Assembly (NCBI GenBank): GCA_030145435.1
Contig: JAQYVQ010000517.1
Coordinates: forward strand, 1 to 6,512
Direction: 5' to 3'
From: Syntrophobacteria bacterium
Lineage (GTDB): Bacteria; Desulfobacterota; DSWW01
DNA: 6,512 nucleotides
The translations under genes and the position numbers were made by a program. The notes beneath the pieces were generated by a model, which saw nothing but the letters and a program-made list of their open reading frames with translations, was not told the DNA's origin and searched no databases. Below are positions 1 through 5,288 of this stretch, in pieces. The first letter of the stretch is position 1; every line of letters starts with the position of its first letter.

Positions 1-136
1 ACAGAGGCCCCCCTCGGAGACTTGGGATATGGAACCGATCGGTCAAGCCTCGCAAACATCCCCTCCAAAATCCTGAACCCTTCCGATCGAAGAATTTCAT
101 TCACCGGCCGGGTGCTTCAGACCAGACCCTCCTGCG
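1..136. other. Unassigned leader upstream of the Nudix gene
   Basis: I recognise no gene here. Plus-strand frame 1 stays open from the window edge to a stop at 175-177 (58 codons, no start). Its translation matches no family I know, and it would run through the promoter proposed at 137-166, so it may be a chance opening or an unrecognisable gene tail. On the minus strand an ATG at 59-57 sits directly against GGAGGGG and opens leftward for 19 codons to the edge; the spacing is too tight to call a start. A 10-base palindrome, ACCGATCGGT, lies at 34-43. Confidence 0.3.
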
Positions 137-166
137 TTGACAGCCCCGCGCCACCTCCTTTACCTT
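137..166 (+). promoter_or_regulatory. Probable sigma-70 promoter of the CoA-type Nudix gene
   Basis: A perfect -35 hexamer TTGACA lies at 137-142 and a weaker -10 TACCTT at 161-166, with an 18-base spacer. Transcription would start near 173, leaving about 45 bases of leader before the ATG at 219. That start point also argues against the upstream TTG at 174 as the translation start. The -35 is strong and the -10 only moderate, so this is a candidate by sequence alone. Confidence 0.5.
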
Positions 167-218
167 ACAGTCGTTGAACTCGCTAGTGACGACATCTATT
201 TTGTGGAGGCGAAGGTCG

Positions 219-1067
219 ATGGATTTTGAGGGCCTCGTAAGGCACCCGGAGGCGTTCCGAGCGCGCGTGGTGGAGAGGCTGGAGGCCGGGCCGGTCGACT
301 TCGTGGAGCAGATGCAATTCGTGGAGGAGAAACAGGAGACGGGCGAGAAATACGCGGCCTCAGCCGTTTTGTTGCCCCTGGAGCTCGATGCCTCGAGTCA
401 GGAATACGGGGTCATCTTGAACAAGCGCTCCACTTACGTTCAGCAGGCAGGGGACCTCTGTTTCCCGGGAGGCGGCACGGACCGCAGGCTTGATCGAATT
501 CTGAGCCGTCTCCTGGCATGGAGAATTCTTCCCACGGGGCGCTCAGAGCCTCTTCGGAGGCTGCTGCGGGCCTCTCCCCGGGCGAGGGAGGTCTTCCTGT
601 TCGTCCTCTCCAGTGTGCTGCGCGAGAGTTGGGAGGAGATGCGTCTGCCTCCCTGGAAGGTCGAGTACATGGGAGCCCTGCCCACGATCTGGATGCAGAG
701 CTTCCCCCGGGTCATCTTCCCGGTCGTGGGAAAGGTCCGGCCGGGCTGGAAGGCTCGGCCGAACTGGGAAGTGGAGAGTGTCCTGCGTCTTCCCCTGCGT
801 GCCTTCTTCGACCCTGCGAACTACGCGACCTGTAGATTCCTCGTCCAAACGCCCACGGAGGAGGGACAAGGGGCCCTTGAGTGGGAATACCCCTGTTTGG
901 TCATCGACGACCCCACGGGGGAGGAAATCCTCTGGGGCGCCACGTTCAAGATCCTGATGAACTTCATGGAGCGCGTCTTCGAACTCCCCATCGAGCAGAT
1001 CAACCCGTCGAGAAGAGTCCTCAAAGAGCTTTCCCCCTATTACTTCACCGGGAAGAAGCGAGTTTAG
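219..1067 (+). CDS. Nudix hydrolase, CoA pyrophosphatase (NudL/YeaB)-like, with an enlarged Nudix box
   Basis: A 282-residue Nudix hydrolase. What is seen: ILNKRS (66-71) and AGDLCFPGGGTD (77-88) resemble the LTQRS...AGQVAFPGG signature of CoA pyrophosphatases. The catalytic helix is RESWEE (135-140). YMGALP followed by IFPVVGKV (150-173) and WEVESVLRLPL (183-193) match the family's later conserved blocks. CoA pyrophosphatases cleave CoA or acyl-CoA to 4'-phosphopantetheine and 3',5'-ADP in the cytoplasm; that substrate is inferred by similarity. Oddity: between the FPGG loop and RESWEE lie about 49 residues where NudL has about 14. The extra stretch is rich in Arg and Leu. The glutamates of REXXEE are all present, so activity is plausible. 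ATG 219 was chosen over the in-frame TTG at 174 because GGAGG (205-209) sits 9 bases upstream and homology begins after it. The gene stands alone and converges on fabH. Confidence 0.85.
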   Translation: MDFEGLVRHPEAFRARVVERLEAGPVDFVEQMQFVEEKQETGEKYAASAVLLPLELDASSQEYGVILNKRSTYVQQAGDLCFPGGGTDRRLDRILSRLLAWRILPTGRSEPLRRLLRASPRAREVFLFVLSSVLRESWEEMRLPPWKVEYMGALPTIWMQSFPRVIFPVVGKVRPGWKARPNWEVESVLRLPLRAFFDPANYATCRFLVQTPTEEGQGALEWEYPCLVIDDPTGEEILWGATFKILMNFMERVFELPIEQINPSRRVLKELSPYYFTGKKRV

Positions 1068-1071
1068 TAGA

Positions 1072-2064
1072 CTACCAGCGGATTACGGCGGAGGCCCAGG
1101 TGAAGCCGGAACCGAAACTCGCCATCAGAACGTGCTGTCCCGCTCGAAGGAGACCTTTCTTCAACGCCTCGTGGAGGGCAATGGGGATGGAGGCTGCGGT
1201 GGTATTCCCGTATTCCTGGATATTGTTGTAGACCTTCTCGGGAGGGATGTTCATCTGCGCGGCCACGTGTTCGTTGATCCGGAGATTGGCCTGATGGAAG
1301 ATGAAAAGGTCGATGTCTTCGATGGTCATGCGGTTCTGGGCCAGGGCCTCCATGATGACTGATGGGAGCTTCTCCAGGGCGTTCTTGAAGACCAGTCGGC
1401 CCTTCATCTTGGGGTAGGTTCTTCCCTCATCGACCATCTCCCGGGTAATCCAGCGGGGATGGGCGGAGCCCGGGCACTCCAGCCAAAGTGCATCCGCCAG
1501 CCCACCGTCGGCATGGAGATGGGTGGAAAGGACGCCCCGATTTTCCTCCGTGGGTCCCATGATCACCGCTCCGGCGCCGTCGCCGAAAAGGACGGTCACA
1601 TCCCGGCCCCGATCCGCAAATTCGAGGGCCGTGGAATGCTTCTCAGAGCCCACGACCAGCACGGACTTGAACTGGCCGCCCCGTATGAAGTTGTCCGCCG
1701 TTGAGAGCGAGTAGATGAACCCTGAGCACTGGGCGCGAATATCAATGGCCGGCACCCCGGGAAGCCCGAGCTTCTGGCCGAGCACACAGGCGCTGCCCGG
1801 GAAATGGTAGTCAGGACTCAGCGTGGCCAGGATGATGCAGTCGATCCCGTTCGGCTCCAGCCCTGCCTCACCCAAGGCTCGAAGCGAAGCTTGATAAGCG
1901 AGTTCAGCGCATCCCACATCGTCCGGGGCGTATCGCCTCCGCTCGATCCCGGATCGTTGTCGGATCCACTCGTCGCTCGTATCCATGCGTTCTGCAAGAT
2001 CATCGTTTGTGACGACCTGCTCAGGTACGTAGAACCCTGTCCCTTCGATGCACGCTCTTCGCAT
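1072..2064 (-). CDS. fabH: 3-oxoacyl-[acyl-carrier-protein] synthase III (FabH)
   Basis: A 330-residue thiolase-fold condensing enzyme, close to the family's usual 310-330. FabH condenses acetyl-CoA (or another short acyl-CoA) with malonyl-ACP to start type II fatty-acid synthesis in the cytoplasm. The full catalytic triad is visible: Cys113 in AQCSGF, His257 in FHQANLRI and Asn287 in EYGNTTAASIP. The N-terminus (GTGFYVPEQVVTN, then DEWIRQRSGI) and the C-terminus (FGSGFTWASAVI) are typical. The starter acyl-CoA preference (straight or branched) cannot be read from the sequence. The ATG at 2064-2062 is preceded by GAGGGGG and lies 21 bases after the stop of the upstream Nudix gene, so it is the last gene of the lpxC operon. 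Its TAG is 4 bases from the TAG of the convergent Nudix gene. Confidence 0.96.
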   Translation of the reverse strand: MRRACIEGTGFYVPEQVVTNDDLAERMDTSDEWIRQRSGIERRRYAPDDVGCAELAYQASLRALGEAGLEPNGIDCIILATLSPDYHFPGSACVLGQKLGLPGVPAIDIRAQCSGFIYSLSTADNFIRGGQFKSVLVVGSEKHSTALEFADRGRDVTVLFGDGAGAVIMGPTEENRGVLSTHLHADGGLADALWLECPGSAHPRWITREMVDEGRTYPKMKGRLVFKNALEKLPSVIMEALAQNRMTIEDIDLFIFHQANLRINEHVAAQMNIPPEKVYNNIQEYGNTTAASIPIALHEALKKGLLRAGQHVLMASFGSGFTWASAVIRW

Positions 2065-2085
2065 GAGCCCCCTCGTGCAGCCATT

Positions 2086-2724
2086 CTAGGACGTTTTTGT
2101 TCCGTTGTCCAAGGACTCGTTCAACGGGGGGGGTGGCAGGTTCATAAGGTGTCTTTCATACCAGAAGAGGGCCGCGAGCACGAGGGAGTGCGAGATCTCC
2201 CCCTCGTCGACCATTCTCGAGACCTCAGACCATGGGGCTTCCTGGACCTCGATGTCTTCAGAGCCGTCCAGTCGCTGGGTGTGGCGAGGGCGGACGTTAC
2301 GGGCCAGGAAGGTGTGACACCGGTTGTTCTGGATGGCCGGGTTGGGGTGAACCGCACCGAGAAAGGCCATTGCTTCCGGCACGTAGCCTGTCTCCTCCAG
2401 CAGTTCACGCTGAGCGGCCTGTTCGGGGCTCTTGTCCTCCTCGTCCATCATTCCGCCGGGGATCTCCCAGACCAGGGATGCGGTGCCGTGGCGAAACTGC
2501 CGAATCAGGACCAGGTTTCCTGCCGGCGTTACGGGCACCACGTTTATCCAGTCTTTCGAGTCGAGGACGAGGAAATCGTGATCCTTCCCGGTTCGGGGGG
2601 ATCGACGTGTGTCTTGACGGAGCGTGTAGATCGGAAAGGCGTTGAGAATCTTGGAGGCCAGCAGAGGCCAGGGTCGGATCACGGCAGAGGTGTTGTCGGC
2701 TTTCTTGGTGGTCTCGTCAGGCAA
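2086..2724 (-). CDS. Nudix hydrolase, ADP-ribose pyrophosphatase-like
   Basis: A 212-residue Nudix protein resembling ADP-ribose/nucleotide-sugar pyrophosphatases, which split ADP-ribose to AMP and ribose 5-phosphate. The Nudix box runs from Gly91 to Tyr114, with IPGG at 88-91 and RELLEETGY at 106-114. The distance from GG to REXXEE is one residue longer than the canonical box and an Asp sits at the first Glu position, a change that may be normal for this subfamily. VLIRQFRHG (72-80) and HPNPAIQNNRCHTFLA (126-141) are typical of the ADP-ribose group. The start is a TTG at 2724 overlapping the lpxC stop by 8 bases (within ATTGCCTGA), with GGGAG 10 bases upstream. The only other early in-frame start is the GTG of residue 15 (2682), and there is no early ATG. 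Middle gene of the lpxC-fabH operon. The exact substrate is unproven. Confidence 0.87.
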   Translation of the reverse strand: MPDETTKKADNTSAVIRPWPLLASKILNAFPIYTLRQDTRRSPRTGKDHDFLVLDSKDWINVVPVTPAGNLVLIRQFRHGTASLVWEIPGGMMDEEDKSPEQAAQRELLEETGYVPEAMAFLGAVHPNPAIQNNRCHTFLARNVRPRHTQRLDGSEDIEVQEAPWSEVSRMVDEGEISHSLVLAALFWYERHLMNLPPPPLNESLDNGTKTS

Positions 2725-4945
2725 TTTTCATCTGCTCCCGGAGCATCTTCATCATGGCCACGTTCTCTGAATGGCCTGTCATCTGGGCAGTGACCTTGCC
2801 TCGTATCGGTCTGCCGAGCAGGTAGAAGTCCCCCAAGATGTCCAGGATCTTGTGTCGTGCGAACTCGTCCGGAAACCGCAAGGTCGTGTTCACGATCTTT
2901 TCTTCGTCCACGAGGATGAGGTTCGTGAGCTTGCCTCCGCTCGCGAGCCCCATGCTTTCCAGCTTCTCCACGTCCTTCACGAAGCCGAAGGTGCGGGCCG
3001 GAGCGATCAGGTCCTTAAATTCTTTCTCGCTCTTCAGCGTGAAATCCACTTCCTGCCTTCCGATAGGCTCCGGATAGTCGAGAACGTAGTGGACCTGGAA
3101 GGTGTCCGAGGGCTCCACGCGAATGAATTTGTCCTCGGGCCCCTCCTGGCCTATCACGTACTTCTTGTCGATGACGATCTCCTCGAGGGCGACGTCCTGC
3201 TCCTCGATGCCGGCATCTTCGACGATGGCACAGAAGTCCAAGGAGGAGCCGTCCATGATCGGCAGCTCGTCTTCGATCTTCACGAGCAGATTGGAGATGC
3301 GATAGCTGTGGAGCACCGCAAGAAAATGTTCCGTCGTCTTCGCAGAGGTCGCGCCCTTTTGGAGGCAGGTCGCGTACCCGGTCGACCGCACGTTGTCGAC
3401 ATGGACGGGGACGACCTCTCCTGTGGAGATGTTGCCGAAGAGAATCCCGCTGTTGGGTGGCAGGGGCGTAAGGATCAGGCCTGTCTTCACCCCGGAGTGA
3501 AGGCCCTGCCCGGCAAGGACGACGCTTCGTCTCAGGGTCCTCTGTCGGAGGATCGGTTTCGAAGGCTCCGGCTTGCTCAGAAGCCCGAGCTTGTCCGCCT
3601 TTCCCGTCAGTCTTTTTGGGTCAAGGTGGAGGGCCTTGGCCGTTGTTTTCAGATCTCCCTCGTGCTTCTTGATGTGGTGGAGCAGATGGTCCTTTTCCCA
3701 AGATTCGGATGCTTTCTGGTGGGAATCCAATATTTCGTTCGCCTGGCTTCTTGCGCCCTCTTCCTGCGTGCCGGTGATGCTTCGGATCGAGGGAGGGATG
3801 TCTTTTTCCGTGATCCTGGAAATGGGCACGGAGATGACGATACGCTCAACGATATTCTTAAGCTCCTTCACGTTACCGGGCCAATGGAAGGCAACGAGCG
3901 TCTGAAGGGCTTCGTCGTCGATCTCTTTTGGCTTCCTGCCGTAATCCATGCAAAGGGTCTTTAGGAAGAACCGGGTCAGGTCCGGAATGTCGGATTTCCT
4001 TTCCGACAGAGGTGAGATCGTGAGGATGCGTCCCTGAAAGCACTCCAGGAGTTCCTCGTCGAAAACCCCCTCGCGCCCTGGCGCCTCCACATCCTTGGTG
4101 GTGGAAGCGATGATGCGGACCGGACCCCGCGGCAACCCGGAAGGAGCGGAACGGGCCTTCTTCCTCTCCTTCAGGTACTGAGCGAGTCGCGTCTGGGCGG
4201 CCATGGGCAATTCGTCAATGGCGTCCAGGTAGAGAATCCTTCCGGACGCCTGTTCGAACAACGATTTCCTTGTCTCCTTGCGCTTCGTCGAGCCGTCCGG
4301 GCTCGGGCCGAAGATCTCTTCTTCCAGCTCTTCCTGGGGCCAGATGGTGGCCGCAAACTTGATCAGGGGCTTTCTCTTGCCGTGGTTCTTACCGTGGAGA
4401 ATCCTTGCGACCAGCTCCTTGCCCGTGCCCGGCTCCCCGACGACTAGAACCGGTCCCTCCTCTTTGCCCAGTCTGCTGGTCTCCTTTCGGAGTTTTCGTA
4501 CGGCGGGACTGTTTCCGATCAGCTCATCTCTTCGCGGGGCGCGGAGCCTTGCTTCGGGGCCGCCCTCTTTCTGGAGAAGGTGCTGTTCGAGGATCTTTCG
4601 GATCGTCTCGAGGATAGCGTCCAGGGACAGGGGCTTCTCGAGAAAATCCGCCGCGCCGCGCTTGATCGCCTGGACGGCCGTGTTCACCGTCCCATGACCG
4701 GTCATGATCACGACTTCGATGTCTGCATCGAAGTCTTTGATCGCCTTCAGCGTCTGGATACCGTCCATGCCGGGAAGCCAGATGTCCAGGAAAATGATGT
4801 CCGGGTGTTTCGTGCGGACCAGTTGCATGGCCTCGGTCCCGTCGCCGGCCGTCCAGACCTCGAAGCCCTCATCCTCCAGGCTCCCTCTCATCGTGTTGAG
4901 GATATCCTCTCCGTCATCAACGATGAGTATCTTTGCTTTGAACAT
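2717..4945 (-). CDS. lpxC: Fusion of an NtrC-type response regulator (degenerate AAA+) with LpxC, UDP-3-O-acyl-N-acetylglucosamine deacetylase
   Basis: A 742-residue protein. Receiver domain, about 5-120: acidic pair D10/D11, phospho-acceptor D54, T82 and K104 all present. AAA+ domain, about 140-385: Walker A GEPGTGK (170-176), Walker B LDAID with Ala242 instead of Glu, no GAFTGA loop (GPSPDGSTKRKETRKS at 213-228), Thr283 for sensor I Asn, arginine-finger region FDEELLECF (295-303), sensor II GNVKEL. Fis-like helix-turn-helix, about 420-455, weakly conserved. LpxC domain, 463-742: Glu539/His540 in TTEHFL, zinc ligands His698 and Asp702 in FARHKILD, and His725 in TGHSEN. LpxC is the zinc enzyme for the committed step of lipid A synthesis. 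The ATG at 4945 was chosen because AAGGAAG lies 10 bases upstream, homology starts at once (MFKAKILIVDD), and the in-frame ATGs at 5047, 5035 and 5020 fall in or before the promoter. No ATG, GTG or TTG lies in frame between residue 406 and residue 486 (inside LpxC), so a separate LpxC start is unlikely. First gene of the operon. Confidence 0.93.
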   Translation of the reverse strand: MFKAKILIVDDGEDILNTMRGSLEDEGFEVWTAGDGTEAMQLVRTKHPDIIFLDIWLPGMDGIQTLKAIKDFDADIEVVIMTGHGTVNTAVQAIKRGAADFLEKPLSLDAILETIRKILEQHLLQKEGGPEARLRAPRRDELIGNSPAVRKLRKETSRLGKEEGPVLVVGEPGTGKELVARILHGKNHGKRKPLIKFAATIWPQEELEEEIFGPSPDGSTKRKETRKSLFEQASGRILYLDAIDELPMAAQTRLAQYLKERKKARSAPSGLPRGPVRIIASTTKDVEAPGREGVFDEELLECFQGRILTISPLSERKSDIPDLTRFFLKTLCMDYGRKPKEIDDEALQTLVAFHWPGNVKELKNIVERIVISVPISRITEKDIPPSIRSITGTQEEGARSQANEILDSHQKASESWEKDHLLHHIKKHEGDLKTTAKALHLDPKRLTGKADKLGLLSKPEPSKPILRQRTLRRSVVLAGQGLHSGVKTGLILTPLPPNSGILFGNISTGEVVPVHVDNVRSTGYATCLQKGATSAKTTEHFLAVLHSYRISNLLVKIEDELPIMDGSSLDFCAIVEDAGIEEQDVALEEIVIDKKYVIGQEGPEDKFIRVEPSDTFQVHYVLDYPEPIGRQEVDFTLKSEKEFKDLIAPARTFGFVKDVEKLESMGLASGGKLTNLILVDEEKIVNTTLRFPDEFARHKILDILGDFYLLGRPIRGKVTAQMTGHSENVAMMKMLREQMKIA
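2725..2745 (-). promoter_or_regulatory. Ribosome binding site of the operon Nudix gene, within a small hairpin
   Basis: Reading leftward, GGGAG (2739-2735) lies 10 bases before the TTG start at 2724. It sits inside an inverted repeat TGCTC-CGG-GAGCA (2745-2733) in the last lpxC codons. If the stem forms, it would hide the ribosome site until ribosomes finishing lpxC open it, which would fit translational coupling. The stem is only 5 pairs, so its effect is uncertain. Confidence 0.35.
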
Positions 4946-4955
4946 CAAGACGCGT

Positions 4956-4962
4956 CTTCCTT
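4956..4962 (-). promoter_or_regulatory. Ribosome binding site fixing the lpxC start
   Basis: Reading leftward, AAGGAAG ends 10 bases before the ATG at 4945. It is the best Shine-Dalgarno match near the beginning of the receiver domain and supports this start over the in-frame ATGs further upstream. Confidence 0.55.
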
Positions 4963-5018
4963 TGCGTTGGTTCTGTCTTCCCAAGGTCCGATGAGGACCG
5001 TATCCGAGGACAGGTCGC

Positions 5019-5047
5019 ATTATATTTGTCCCCATGGGAAAAGACAA
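5019..5047 (-). promoter_or_regulatory. Sigma-70 promoter of the lpxC-nudix-fabH operon
   Basis: On the minus strand, -35 TTGTCT (5047-5042) and a perfect -10 TATAAT (5024-5019) are separated by 17 bases. Transcription would start near 5012, leaving a leader of about 67 bases before the lpxC ATG at 4945. The -10 overlaps the in-frame ATG at 5020, which therefore cannot be the start from this promoter. No other strong promoter is evident inside the operon. Confidence 0.68.
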
Positions 5048-5150
5048 ACGAAGAGGGGACGCCCATCGCCATTCAACCCGTCTGAAAACAAGGGGTTTTC
5101 GGCTCGCAGGGAGGAGAGAAAGACGCCGTTGCTCCGCGCAGGGTCGCGCG

Positions 5151-5180
5151 TTGACCCTGCGGTTGCCGCTCCCGTATAAT
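5151..5180 (+). promoter_or_regulatory. Sigma-70 promoter of rfaE1
   Basis: -35 TTGACC (5151-5156) and a perfect -10 TATAAT (5175-5180) are separated by 18 bases, giving a predicted start near 5187 and a leader of about 100 bases before the ATG at 5289. It is the strongest-looking promoter in the window and points away from the lpxC promoter. Confidence 0.72.
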
Positions 5181-5201
5181 CAGACCCGTTCATTTCGCTG
5201 G

Positions 5202-5213
5202 CGAGGCGCCTCG
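5202..5213. repeat. 12-base perfect palindrome in the rfaE1 leader
   Basis: CGAGGCGCCTCG is self-complementary over all 12 bases and does not extend further. It lies about 15-26 bases downstream of the predicted rfaE1 transcription start, where a repressor site could act. Without a spacer it would form only a poor RNA hairpin, so a DNA-binding site is the likelier role if it has one. It may also be chance in GC-rich sequence. Confidence 0.35.
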
Positions 5214-5276
5214 ATTTGCCTGTTTCCTGCTTCGCGCGTCAACAAAGCCCGTACTCGGTGTCAAGGGATTGTCTCT

Positions 5277-5284
5277 GGAGGGGG
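5277..5284 (+). promoter_or_regulatory. Ribosome binding site fixing the rfaE1 start
   Basis: GGAGGGGG ends 4 bases before the ATG at 5289 (7 bases from the GGAGG core). It fixes this start over in-frame codons further upstream, which precede the promoter. Confidence 0.75.
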
Positions 5285-5288
5285 TTTG

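Larger units (their letters stand above)
4946..5288. other. Divergent intergenic control region between lpxC and rfaE1
   Basis: These 343 bases have no convincing gene. They hold a leftward promoter for lpxC (5019-5047) and a rightward one for rfaE1 (5151-5180), about 103 bases apart. A hairpin GAAAAC-AAGGG-GTTTTC (5084-5100) lies between them, and a 12-base palindrome CGAGGCGCCTCG (5202-5213) falls in the rfaE1 leader. Both coding frames stay open some way into this region, but those extensions lack family similarity and span the promoters. I see no sigma-54 -24/-12 element (GG-N10-GC) at either start. Confidence 0.6.

Noticed and set aside
34..89. Two CGATCG-centred sites (34-43 and 84-89) as a paired operator
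   Set aside because: Only the first is a longer palindrome, the flanks differ, and such hexamers are common in this composition; too weak to call.
174..218. TTG start at 174 for the CoA-type Nudix gene
   Set aside because: It coincides with the predicted transcription start and has no ribosome site; ATG 219 has GGAGG 9 bases upstream.
1804..2793. Long plus-strand open frame (329 codons) opposite the operon Nudix gene and the fabH start
   Set aside because: It lies fully antisense to two confidently identified genes, has no recognisable domain and an unnatural composition; it is a GC-rich antisense shadow.
3540..3620. Two separate adjacent genes (regulator and stand-alone lpxC) instead of a fusion
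   Set aside because: The frame has no stop across the junction, and no ATG, GTG or TTG lies in frame close before the LpxC domain.
2771..3964. Long plus-strand open frame (397 codons) opposite the LpxC domain
   Set aside because: Antisense to LpxC, which has full catalytic motifs. The frame shows no family motif and no convincing ribosome site.
4946..5047. 34-residue N-terminal extension of the lpxC fusion from ATG 5047
   Set aside because: It spans the predicted promoter, is not receiver-like, and the ATG at 4945 has a good ribosome site immediately before the receiver homology.
4930..5200. Sigma-54 (-24/-12) promoter expected near an NtrC-type gene
   Set aside because: I found no convincing GG-N10-GC element in the region; the visible promoters are sigma-70-like.
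5034..5288. 85-codon in-frame extension upstream of rfaE1
   Set aside because: It contains the strong TTGACC/TATAAT promoter and lacks family similarity, while ATG 5289 has GGAGGGGG at good spacing.
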